Shown here: positions 24,154 through 30,773 of the stretch, piece by piece
How positions within the stretch are numbered: position 1 is the first letter of the stretch
Layout of the letters: each line of letters starts with the position of its first letter
NCBI GenBank assembly: GCA_021158305.1
Contig: JAGGUU010000041.1
Location: 1-30,773 of the forward strand
From: Candidatus Bathyarchaeota archaeon
GTDB taxonomy: Archaea; Thermoproteota; Bathyarchaeia; Bathyarchaeales; DTEX01
DNA: 30,773 nt
Direction: 5' to 3'
Made by a program: the position numbers and the translations under genes
The notes under the pieces: model-generated
Seen by the model: only the letters and a program-made list of their open reading frames with translations
Databases searched by the model: none
What the model was told of the DNA's origin: nothing

Positions 24154-25284
24154 ATGGCTGGCGACGATGAGGAGATGATTGTTACTCCTTGGGAGGTTGC
24201 GGGAAAGATAGATTATAGCCGCCTCATAAAGGAGTTCGGCACGCAACCGATAACCAAGGATCTCCTGAAGAGAATAGAGAGACATACTGGCACGCTTCAT
24301 TTACAGCTTAGAAGGGGATTGTTCTTCTCCCATAGGGATTTAGACTGGATTCTTGACATGTACGAGTCCGGTATAAAATTTGTCCTCTATACTGGGAGAG
24401 GCCCCTCTGGTCCGGTTCATATAGGACACATGATTCCTTGGATATTTACGAAGCATCTTCAAGATGTTTTCGGGTCAAAGCTATACTTTCAGATGACTGA
24501 TGACGAGAAGTTTCTCATCAATCCCGACTTCACGCTTGAAAAAACTAGGAACTTCGCCTATGACAATGCCCTTGACGTGATAGCGGTTGGATTCGATGCG
24601 AAGAAGACAAAGATAATCATGGACGTTGAAGATGCAGAGATAATCTACAGGATAGCCTTGAAGGTTGCAAAGAAGATCACTTTCTCAACCATTAAGGCCG
24701 CTTTCGGCTTAACTGAGAGTTCGAACATAGGCATAATCTTCTTCCCAGCCATTCAGGCAGTTCCATGCTTTCTAGAAAGCGAGCTCACCGGCGAGAATGT
24801 GCCCTGCCTAATTCCGGCAGCGATAGATCAAGACCCCTACTGGAGAATCACCCGCGACGTCGCCCCTAAGCTAGGATACTTCAAGCCGGCTCAGATACAC
24901 TGTAAATTTCTCCCTGGACTTGGAAAGGGAGGAAAGATGTCTGCCTCTATGCCGGAGACATGTATATTCACAACGGATCCTCCAGAGGTTGTTGAGAGAA
25001 AGATATGGAACGCCTTCACTGGCGGAAGGCCTACAATCAAGGAGCATAAGCTCCATGGAGGAGACCCCTCAATCTGCCCGATCTACTATTATGATTACTA
25101 TCTCTTCGAGGAAGACGATGACAAGCTTAATGAGACATATATGAAGTGCAGGAATGGAGAGCTCCTCTGCGGAGACCACAAGATCATGCTGGCCGAGAAA
25201 GTGAAAAAGTTTCTGAAGGAACATCAGAAGAGACGGGAAAAAGCAAAGGATAAGCTAGATGATTACTTATTCAAGAAGAAGTAG
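24154..25284 (+). CDS. trpS: Tryptophanyl-tRNA synthetase
   Basis: A 376-residue class Ic synthetase that charges tRNA-Trp. The signature motifs are GRGPSGPVHIGHMIPW (HIGH at 89-92) and GGKMSASMPET (KMSAS at 261-265). The N-terminal extension VTPWEVAGKIDYSRLIKEFG and the block PAAIDQDPYWRITRDVAPKLG are those of archaeal and eukaryotic TrpRS, as distinct from the shorter bacterial form. GAGGTGACTAACGA leads into the ATG. tRNA-Gln follows about 70 bases downstream and has its own A/T element, so it is probably separate. Confidence 0.95.
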   Translation: MAGDDEEMIVTPWEVAGKIDYSRLIKEFGTQPITKDLLKRIERHTGTLHLQLRRGLFFSHRDLDWILDMYESGIKFVLYTGRGPSGPVHIGHMIPWIFTKHLQDVFGSKLYFQMTDDEKFLINPDFTLEKTRNFAYDNALDVIAVGFDAKKTKIIMDVEDAEIIYRIALKVAKKITFSTIKAAFGLTESSNIGIIFFPAIQAVPCFLESELTGENVPCLIPAAIDQDPYWRITRDVAPKLGYFKPAQIHCKFLPGLGKGGKMSASMPETCIFTTDPPEVVERKIWNAFTGGRPTIKEHKLHGGDPSICPIYYYDYYLFEEDDDKLNETYMKCRNGELLCGDHKIMLAEKVKKFLKEHQKRREKAKDKLDDYLFKKK

Positions 25285-25354
25285 ACGTCCTCAGCCATGA
25301 TAAAAACAAAATAAAATTAATATCAAAGACTTTCATTTGAATGAATATTAGTGA

Positions 25355-25430
25355 AGCCCGGTGGTGTAGCGGACAAGCATAGCGGGCTTTGGACCCGCTG
25401 ACGAGAGTTCGAATCTCTCCCGGGCTACCA
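25355..25430 (+). tRNA. tRNA-Gln (anticodon TTG), CCA encoded
   Basis: A full cloverleaf. The acceptor stem is AGCCCGG (25355-25361) with CCGGGCT (25420-25426), discriminator A and an encoded CCA at 25428-25430. The D stem is GTGT/GCAT with one G-T at each end. The anticodon stem is GCGGG/CCCGC around the loop CTTTGGA, giving anticodon TTG, which reads CAA (and CAG by wobble). The T arm is GAGAG-TTCGAAT-CTCTC. There is no intron. An ATTAATAT element near 25316-25323 could be its TATA box. Confidence 0.95.
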
Positions 25431-25598
25431 CTTCTTGAAAAGGGGGCATTTTTCTAGTTTTTGCTCCAAGAGTATTAATAATGCCCAAGAAACAGTCTAA
25501 CTAGCTTGGAAATAAAGCCCTCTTCTCTCTACCTCTTTCTTAAGCCTTCTATGCAAATCCCTTGGAACTATTATATGCGTATGACTTGGCTTGGTCAC
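25425..25598 (-). pseudogene. Small RHH-like frame interrupted by an in-frame TAG
   Basis: Reading the minus strand from a GTG at 25598 gives 33 codons: VTKPSHTHIIVPRDLHRRL then KKEVERRGLYFQAS, ending at TAG (25497-25499). The strand-helix pattern HTHIIVPRDLHRRLKKEVERRGL is that of the first half of a ribbon-helix-helix protein. The same frame continues open after the TAG for 23 codons (TVSWALLILLEQKLEKC...), which could be the second helix, and stops at a TAG lying in the 3' end of the tRNA-Gln gene. The GTG has no clear ribosome site and a stop precedes it by two codons. I read it as a decayed RHH gene; a real 33-residue peptide or chance are alternatives. Otherwise 25431-25672 holds only the tRNA terminator and a promoter-like AAATATTC near 25631. 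Confidence 0.4.
25449..25462 (+). terminator. T-run terminator of tRNA-Gln
   Basis: Two runs of five T's, TTTTT-CTAG-TTTTT, lie about 20-30 nt after the tRNA 3' end. T-runs of this kind are the usual archaeal termination signal. No stem precedes them. Confidence 0.5.
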
Positions 25599-25672
25599 TT
25601 TCCATTAGCTTCTTCCCAACCTCTTAAAGGAAAATATTCTATAGCTCATTATCCTTTCTTCTTGGAGTACTG

Positions 25673-26602
25673 ATGTTTAGAAGAAAGATTTTAAGAGGTG
25701 GCTTCATTTTATGTTTCACAAATTATGATGTGTGGAGAAGTATTGTTATGGAGAGGAGTTTTCAAGCTGGAGGGTGGAAGATAGGGTTTAACACGTGGTC
25801 ATTTGCTAGTCTTTCCCTAGAATCGGCATTAAGGCATATCAGGGACGCTGGCTTCGTAGAGGTGGAGATAAATGCGGATAAGACGCATTTGGATCCAAGG
25901 ATCTTTCCTCGCTCAGATCTTCCGAGCATAAGGAGACTCCTTAATGACCTCGGTTTACATCCAAACTCCATGCATGCTCCAATGAGTGGGGTTGACTTAT
26001 CCGCGCAGAGCATAGACGTCAAAAACCGAAGCATAGAACTTATCATGGAAACGTTAGAGTATTGTAGAGCCATAGATTGTCCAATACTAGTTGTCCACCC
26101 AAATAATTCAAGCAGCATCCCACTAGGCCGCGAAGCGATGAAGAAGAACTCTATCGAGAACCTAAAGATCATCGCTGAGAAGGCTGAAGATCTCGGAGTG
26201 AAGATCGCGCTTGAAAACATGATTAATGTGGAGGGAAAAAGATTCGGAAGCAGAGTATCAGACCTCAAGGAGATTATAAGAAGCATCGGCTCACCGTATC
26301 TGGGCATATGCTTCGACACCGGCCACGCAAATCTGCTGGCAGCTTCCTCAAACATAAGCATACGCGACGAGATAATCGATGCGAAAGAATACCTATGGAC
26401 TCTTCACATCCACGATAATGATGGAAGCGACGATCAGCACTTACCCCCAGGCGACGGAAATATAGATTGGAACATGGTAGTCAAGGCTCTCAGAGAGGCT
26501 GATTATAAGGGAGTCTTCATGATGGAGATACGAGAAGGAGAAGACCCCGATTCCACAGCGAAGAGATGCCTCAAAATCGCCGCTAAGATCATCCAAGCAT
26601 AA
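25673..26602 (+). CDS. Second xylose-isomerase-like TIM-barrel protein
   Basis: A 309-residue xylose-isomerase-like TIM barrel. The core begins at GWKIGFNTWSFASLSLE and carries the superfamily metal residues: SMHAPM, LVVHPNN, IALENMI (Glu), CFDTGHAN (Asp, His), LHIHDNDGSDDQHLPPGDG and MMEIREG (Glu). It should be a metal-dependent sugar isomerase or epimerase, though an endonuclease-IV-like role cannot be excluded. The frame opens with ATG 25673 after GGAG with 5-nt spacing; a second ATG at 25748 (MERSFQAGG) gives the normal family N terminus. The 25 extra residues contain no signal peptide. It is related to, but clearly different from, the gene at 13601. Confidence 0.8.
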   Translation: MFRRKILRGGFILCFTNYDVWRSIVMERSFQAGGWKIGFNTWSFASLSLESALRHIRDAGFVEVEINADKTHLDPRIFPRSDLPSIRRLLNDLGLHPNSMHAPMSGVDLSAQSIDVKNRSIELIMETLEYCRAIDCPILVVHPNNSSSIPLGREAMKKNSIENLKIIAEKAEDLGVKIALENMINVEGKRFGSRVSDLKEIIRSIGSPYLGICFDTGHANLLAASSNISIRDEIIDAKEYLWTLHIHDNDGSDDQHLPPGDGNIDWNMVVKALREADYKGVFMMEIREGEDPDSTAKRCLKIAAKIIQA

Positions 26603-26748
26603 CCCAACGCAGATGAAGAACACAACCTAAAACTAAAGCTTCACCCAAAAAGACCCCTCAAAAACTCGCGTATATCTCTTATAAAGTTTATATAGAATTT
26701 TTCTGCGCCAGAAAAGGATAATTTTAGATATAAAGCTTGCAGTTCCCA

Positions 26749-26757
26749 TTATATAAG
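26749..26757 (+). promoter_or_regulatory. TATA box of trm1
   Basis: TTATATAAG is about 45 nt before the ATG at 26798, predicting a leader of roughly 20 nt. The leader would include GGAGG and TTAGGATC. The remaining spacer from 26603 is A/T-rich with a second TATA-like TTATAAAG around 26680, and no gene. Confidence 0.5.
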
Positions 26758-26797
26758 CGATCTACTCTTTCTTGATCTGGAGGCTTAGGATCCGGCG

Positions 26798-28000
26798 ATG
26801 CCGTTTGATTTCCCCTATGAGATGATAAGTGAAGGCGAAGCCGTAGTTGCCGTTCCCAAGCTAAGCGCCTTCAAGAAGGCTCCTTGGGAATATGCTCCAT
26901 CAAAGGCTCCAGTATTCTATAATCCAATTATGCGCCTAAACAGGGACATAGCCATAGTTGCGATTCAAGTCTTCCAGAGGATCACTGGAAGAGAGATCTC
27001 AGTTGCGGAGCCGCTGGCCGGATGCGGCGTTCGAGGAATAAGATTCGCTCTCGAGATAGAGGGCATACGCCACGTATACATGAATGATCTGAATCCCAAA
27101 GCGTACGAGATGGCGAAGTACAATGTAGAGATGAATAGGCTCTCAGATGCAGTTACGCTATCAAATGAGGATGCTAATCTCTTCATGAGCAAGTATGCGG
27201 CGCCGCGTAGAAGATTCGACTGCATAGACATAGATCCATTCGGATCCCCAACGCCCTTCCTAGACTCAGCGATCAGGGCGCTCAGGGACGGCGGCCTCCT
27301 AGCTTTAACCGCAACTGATATGGCTCCGCTATGCGGAGTTCATCCCAAAGCGGCGCTTAGGAAATATGGCGGATTATCGATTAGAACCGAGTATTGCCAC
27401 GAGATAGCGATGAGGCTCCTCATAGGCTCGCTGGTGATGGCGGCGGCGAAGCACGACATCGGCGTAAAGGTACTCTTCAGCCACAAATCCAACCACTACA
27501 TCCGAGTCTATGCAATGCTCCTTCACGGCGCCAGAAGAGCCGATGAATCCATAGAAGAGATGGGATACATACTGCACTGCTTCAACTGCTTCCACAGAGA
27601 AACCTTCCGAGGCTTCACGTGTGCGGAAAAGAGATGTCGATTCTGCGGCACCGCCATGGAAATCTCCGGCCCCCTCTGGCTTGGAAGACTAGCGGATGGA
27701 GGCTTCTGCGAGAGAATGAAGAAGGAAGCGCTAAGAAGGGAGAAACTGGACCGGCGTGTGAGAGATATAATCTCCATGGTTCATAGGGAATCTGACGGTC
27801 CAGCAACATACTTCGTGATAGACAAGATCTGTGACAAGCTCGGCCTGCCCTCTCCGCCGATGAGAAGAGTTGCGGAGAACCTCATGAAGAAGAACTTTAA
27901 AGTCTGGCCGACTCACTTCAACCCAAACGGCATAAGAACAGATGCGCCGGCAAGGATAGTCGTCGAATCAGTCAAGATCTCAGCTCAGCCGCCGTCCTGA
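26798..28000 (+). CDS. trm1: tRNA (guanine-26 N2)-dimethyltransferase
   Basis: A 400-residue Trm1, which forms N2,N2-dimethylguanosine at tRNA position 26 from SAM. The N terminus has EGEAVVAVPKL and VFYNPIMRLNRDIA; the SAM site is EPLAGCGVRGIRFALE; the catalytic motif is DIDPFGSPTPFLD. A zinc cluster follows in the C-terminal domain (CFNCFHR ... CAEKRCRFCG), then the conserved GPLWLG. The size is that of archaeal Trm1. Its last 21 bases overlap the convergent nadC gene, so the two transcripts run into each other. Confidence 0.95.
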   Translation: MPFDFPYEMISEGEAVVAVPKLSAFKKAPWEYAPSKAPVFYNPIMRLNRDIAIVAIQVFQRITGREISVAEPLAGCGVRGIRFALEIEGIRHVYMNDLNPKAYEMAKYNVEMNRLSDAVTLSNEDANLFMSKYAAPRRRFDCIDIDPFGSPTPFLDSAIRALRDGGLLALTATDMAPLCGVHPKAALRKYGGLSIRTEYCHEIAMRLLIGSLVMAAAKHDIGVKVLFSHKSNHYIRVYAMLLHGARRADESIEEMGYILHCFNCFHRETFRGFTCAEKRCRFCGTAMEISGPLWLGRLADGGFCERMKKEALRREKLDRRVRDIISMVHRESDGPATYFVIDKICDKLGLPSPPMRRVAENLMKKNFKVWPTHFNPNGIRTDAPARIVVESVKISAQPPS

Positions 28001-28849
28001 AACCTCCACAACCTCGAGGCTTATATCCGCGGCTCTAACAGAATGCGTCAAAGCTCCCACAGATATAACGTCGGGCCCTAACTCGGCGTATTCGAGGATA
28101 TTCTTCTCGTCTATTCTCCCAGAGACCTCGATTACAACCTTCTCTCTCAACCCTCTATCCTCTAAAGCCTCGATTGTACGCTTCGCTTCCTCCACGCTCA
28201 TATTGTCAAGCATTAATATGTCAACTCCGCATTCAGCAGCCTCCAATGCCTCCTCTGAGCTCTGAACCTCGACTTCTATCTTCTTAGAGAAGCTCGCAGC
28301 TGAACGAGCTCTCTGAACGGCTTCTCTCACGCCTCCCGCAACCCTAATATGGTTATCTTTTATCAGCACAGCGTCGTCAAGCCTGAAGCGATGTGGATCT
28401 CCCCCGCCGAGTGCAACAGCCTTCTTATCCAAGAGGCGGAGTCCAGGAGCCGTCTTCCTAGTCGCAGCTATCCTCACGTTGAATCCCGCTTTCCGAACGG
28501 TTTCAACAAGTCTCCTCGTCTGCGTCGCTATGCCACTCATCCTCATCAATATATTCAGAACTGTTCTCTCAGCAGATAGGATGTCCTGAGCTCTGCCATA
28601 CACCTCCGCTAAGACCGTTCCCGCATCAACCTTCTCTCCATCCTTAACTTTAGCTCTAAAGTCTACACCGATCGCCTCGAAGATAACCGAGACCTCATAC
28701 AGACCCGCTACGACTATTGACTCCTTGGCAATTATATGTGCGGAGACTACAACCTCAGCTGGGACAACAGCCTCCGTAGTTACATCGCCCATTCCCAAGT
28801 CTTCTCTGAGAAACTCCATCAATCTCTCACGTAGAATCGCCTTTTCCAT
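27980..28849 (-). CDS. nadC: Quinolinate phosphoribosyltransferase (carboxylating)
   Basis: A 289-residue NadC, converting quinolinate and PRPP to nicotinate mononucleotide in de novo NAD synthesis. Family blocks: DVTTEAVVP, LNILMRMSGIATQTRRLV, ATRKTAPGLRLLDKKAV, GGGDPHRFRLDDAVLIKDNH, EVEVQSSEEALEA, DILMLDNMS and the final SVGALTHSV. The active-site Arg, Lys and His contributors are there. ATG 28849 follows TTTAGGTCTCG. It lies 38 bases after nadX on the same strand, so the two form an operon; quinolinate synthase (nadA) is not in the window. Confidence 0.95.
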   Translation of the reverse strand: MEKAILRERLMEFLREDLGMGDVTTEAVVPAEVVVSAHIIAKESIVVAGLYEVSVIFEAIGVDFRAKVKDGEKVDAGTVLAEVYGRAQDILSAERTVLNILMRMSGIATQTRRLVETVRKAGFNVRIAATRKTAPGLRLLDKKAVALGGGDPHRFRLDDAVLIKDNHIRVAGGVREAVQRARSAASFSKKIEVEVQSSEEALEAAECGVDILMLDNMSVEEAKRTIEALEDRGLREKVVIEVSGRIDEKNILEYAELGPDVISVGALTHSVRAADISLEVVEVSGRRLS

Positions 28850-28887
28850 CGAGACCTAAACCTCTCCTTAAAGATTCAGATAGCCGT

Positions 28888-29742
28888 TTATGTCCCAACA
28901 ACTATGCTTCCGGAGATCTTTCTCAAAGTCGCAATCGCCGAGAGTGCGGCAATATAGCTTGTCTTAGGATTCTCCGGGAATGGCCTATTAATAGTTCGCG
29001 TCAATATCTCCCCAAATTCCCCCCTAACATGAATCTCATGCATTATATTCTCAGCTTTGGGATCAGCGATTATTCTAACCCGCGTCCTATCCGGGCCTAC
29101 GCCTGCAAGACTCAGAGACGCTGATACATTCACATTTCTAGGAAAGAGCTTCACAGCCTCTCTGGCAGGCCCCTCAAATAGGAGGACTGGCTTCTCAAGC
29201 CTCGACAAGTCGATTCCCCGCTTCTTAACGAGCGGAGCTCCCTCAAAGCTGCGGGGAGGCTTCCTAGTTATCAGCAAAATCTCATCTATGCGTCTCACAG
29301 CTGCTGCCTTCACGTTATCTAAGCCGACTATCGCTCCGGATGGAACATAAACTTTCCCTCCGCTCCGCTTCGCCGCATTAGAGACTTCCCTGAATAATTC
29401 CTTATCAAGCAGCGCCCCCGTACTCATAACCATAAAGTCCTTTCCTTCAGAGAGGGCTTTAACAGCGTATTGCCTCACCGCCTCCTGAGAAGCCGCCTCT
29501 ATAACGAGCTGAATCTTCTCATCCTTGAGGAGTTCATCAGCATTCCTAGCGATTCTGGGTTTCTTAGAGAGGGACGAAACCAGCTTTTCAGCATGCTCCC
29601 TGGCGATGTCATAAACTATCTCTAACTCGACGTCTCCTGCCTCTCCGGCATCGATAGCCCTAGCTATTACAGATCCGATGGAGCCGCATCCAATCAATCC
29701 CGCAATTATCGTTCCAATCCCAGCTTTCAACTTTTTCCTCAT
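28888..29742 (-). CDS. nadX: L-aspartate dehydrogenase
   Basis: A 284-residue NadX, an NAD(P)-linked enzyme that makes iminoaspartate for the first step of NAD synthesis, in place of aspartate oxidase. The Rossmann motif is GLIGCGSIGS, followed by VEIVYDIAREHAEKL-like text and MSTGALLDKELF. The catalytic-domain block VPSGAIVGLDNVKAA and the substrate region IMHEIHVRGEFGEI are typical. The frame opens with ATG 29742; a TTG at 29730, preceded by GAGG at 6 nt, would give a start closer to the usual family N terminus. It leads the nadX-nadC operon and is divergent from the pyrophosphatase gene. Confidence 0.93.
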   Translation of the reverse strand: MRKKLKAGIGTIIAGLIGCGSIGSVIARAIDAGEAGDVELEIVYDIAREHAEKLVSSLSKKPRIARNADELLKDEKIQLVIEAASQEAVRQYAVKALSEGKDFMVMSTGALLDKELFREVSNAAKRSGGKVYVPSGAIVGLDNVKAAAVRRIDEILLITRKPPRSFEGAPLVKKRGIDLSRLEKPVLLFEGPAREAVKLFPRNVNVSASLSLAGVGPDRTRVRIIADPKAENIMHEIHVRGEFGEILTRTINRPFPENPKTSYIAALSAIATLRKISGSIVVGT

Positions 29743-29822
29743 TTACAAGCCGAAACTGGCTTATGCAGCTAAAACAAACGGTAACTAAAAAGATTTACTC
29801 TTCCATGCGCATAAAAAAGAAA

Positions 29823-29832
29823 TTTTATATAT
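29823..29832 (+). promoter_or_regulatory. BRE/TATA of the pyrophosphatase gene
   Basis: TTTTATATAT preceded by the purines AAAAAGAAA forms a strong archaeal BRE-TATA pair about 60 nt before the ATG at 29891, giving a leader of about 35 nt with GGAG 6 nt before the ATG. Confidence 0.55.
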
Positions 29833-29890
29833 GATTGTGATCCTTTAGCAGAGGAGTTAACTGCTCAAACTTTAAGGGTTGGAGATCGAT

Positions 29891-30773
29891 ATGTGGGTGA
29901 TAGCACCAGTCTCAGCAATCGCCTCAGTGCTCACCGCTGGGCTTCTATATGGCTACGTGAACAGGCAGGATTCTGGAACTAAAAGGATGAGGGAGATAGC
30001 GGAAGCGATAAGAGAGGGCGCAGATGCATTCCTGAAGAGGGAATATACGGTTCTCGCCTACTTCGTCGCCGTAGTATCAGTAGCCCTCGCCGTCTTCCTA
30101 GGAAATCCCCTCATAGCCCCAGTATACATATTCGGCTCAATCTGTTCAGGATTCGCAGGCTTGTTCGGCATGCATGTAGCGTTAAAGGCTAATGTTAGGA
30201 CGGCTAATGCGGCTCGGGAAGGGCTTAACCGAGCTTTCCTCATAGCGTTCAGGGGAGGCGCGGTTATGGGACTGTCAGTAGTCGGCATGGGCCTACTTGG
30301 CATAAGCATAATCTACGCATTAACTGGGGATCCAGAGCTTATACTTGGCTATAGCTTTGGAGCAAGCGCCATGGCCCTCTTCGCTAAGGCTGGAGGGGGA
30401 ATCTATACTAAGACGGCGGATGTCGCCGCAGACCTCGTTGGGAAGGTTGAGATAGGCATCCCCGAAGATGATCCCAGAAATCCAGCAGTTATCGCGGATA
30501 ATGTTGGCGATAATGTTGGAGACGTAGCTGGGATGGGCGCCGACCTATTTGACTCATACGTCGCCAGCGTAGTTGCAGCTATGATTCTCGGCGCCGAGCT
30601 GGGAAGCACAAGCCCGGTAGGGCTGGAGAATATCCCACTTATCTTTGCAGGCCTTGGAGTAATCGCTTCTCTTATGGGCGTCGCAGTCGTCAGGGTTGGA
30701 AAAAGAGGAAACCCAGGTAAAGCCCTAAATTTCGGCACATACTTCACCTGTATAGCCTTCGCCGTGCTTACGC
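29891..30773 (+). CDS. hppA: Membrane-bound ion-pumping pyrophosphatase (5' part)
   Basis: The first 294 residues of a membrane pyrophosphatase, which couples PPi hydrolysis to H+ or Na+ transport across the cell membrane. The PPi/Mg site signature DVAADLVGKVE (177-187) and DDPRNPAVIADNVGDNVGDV are present, with GGGIYTKTAD before them and FRGGAVMG (120-127) in an earlier helix. Several transmembrane helices are evident, starting at the N terminus (VIAPVSAIASVLTAGLLYGY). GGAG with 6-nt spacing precedes the ATG. The gene is cut by the right edge; the usual length is about 680-760 residues. In the helix after GMGADLF the residue is D221 (DLFDSY) where many relatives have Glu; this helix bears on ion choice. 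The K+-dependence site lies beyond the window. Confidence 0.93.
   Translation, partial: MWVIAPVSAIASVLTAGLLYGYVNRQDSGTKRMREIAEAIREGADAFLKREYTVLAYFVAVVSVALAVFLGNPLIAPVYIFGSICSGFAGLFGMHVALKANVRTANAAREGLNRAFLIAFRGGAVMGLSVVGMGLLGISIIYALTGDPELILGYSFGASAMALFAKAGGGIYTKTADVAADLVGKVEIGIPEDDPRNPAVIADNVGDNVGDVAGMGADLFDSYVASVVAAMILGAELGSTSPVGLENIPLIFAGLGVIASLMGVAVVRVGKRGNPGKALNFGTYFTCIAFAVLT

Noticed and set aside
25762..26361. A 199-codon minus-strand frame opposite the TIM-barrel gene
   Set aside because: It mirrors a gene with clear metal-site motifs on the plus strand and has no recognisable domain.
30058..30747. Minus-strand frames opposite the pyrophosphatase
   Set aside because: Low-complexity Pro/Ser/Thr/Ala shadows of a strongly conserved membrane protein.

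Overview
The window is chromosomal archaeal DNA, most likely from a thermophile-like member of the TACK/Thermoproteota radiation. The best evidence is a compact cell-division cluster encoding CdvA, two ESCRT-III (CdvB-type) proteins and the Vps4-like ATPase CdvC. The other informational genes are also archaeal in type: class I CCA-adding enzyme, archaeal/eukaryal TrpRS, Trm1, a Trm-G10-type methyltransferase, RNase Z, an Lhr-type helicase and an Sso10a-like winged-helix protein. Genes are dense, promoters carry A/T-rich TATA-like boxes, Shine-Dalgarno motifs are common, and many genes appear to start with TTG or GTG. No lineage more precise than TACK can be fixed from the sequence alone. I saw no rRNA, CRISPR array, IS element or phage gene.

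Left part (1-12,500), nearly all on the minus strand: a YkgJ-type Cys-cluster protein, an aKMT-like small lysine methyltransferase, a large Lhr helicase, an Sso10a-like DNA-binding protein (plus strand), the TldD/TldE protease pair, a small ribbon-helix-helix protein, a zinc-ribbon membrane protein, a KaiC/RecA-type ATPase with a C-terminal helix-hairpin-helix domain, a divergent protein kinase, the CCA-adding enzyme and ThpR.

Middle (12,500-19,450): the UPF0200 kinase-like P-loop gene overlaps the UPF0201 RNA-binding gene, followed by a xylose-isomerase-like TIM barrel. This unit converges on a minus-strand group that reads HMG-CoA reductase (class II type), a Trm-G10-type tRNA methyltransferase and RNase Z. 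A stretch of about 550 bases without a convincing gene precedes a DUF4432 sugar-epimerase-like gene; it holds a small direct repeat with hairpin potential.

Right part (19,500-30,773): the cdv cluster in the order cdvB-paralogue, cdvA, cdvB with winged helix, cdvC; an aldo/keto reductase; TrpRS; tRNA-Gln(TTG) with encoded CCA; a broken small RHH-like reading frame; a second TIM-barrel isomerase-like protein; Trm1; the NAD genes nadC and nadX; and the first 294 codons of a membrane pyrophosphatase that runs off the right edge.

A recurring theme is tRNA biology (thpR, cca, Trm-G10-type methyltransferase, rnz, trpS, trm1, tRNA-Gln), spread over several transcription units. Cell division (cdv), isoprenoid lipid precursor synthesis (HMG-CoA reductase), NAD synthesis (nadX, nadC) and PPi-driven ion pumping are the other identifiable core functions.
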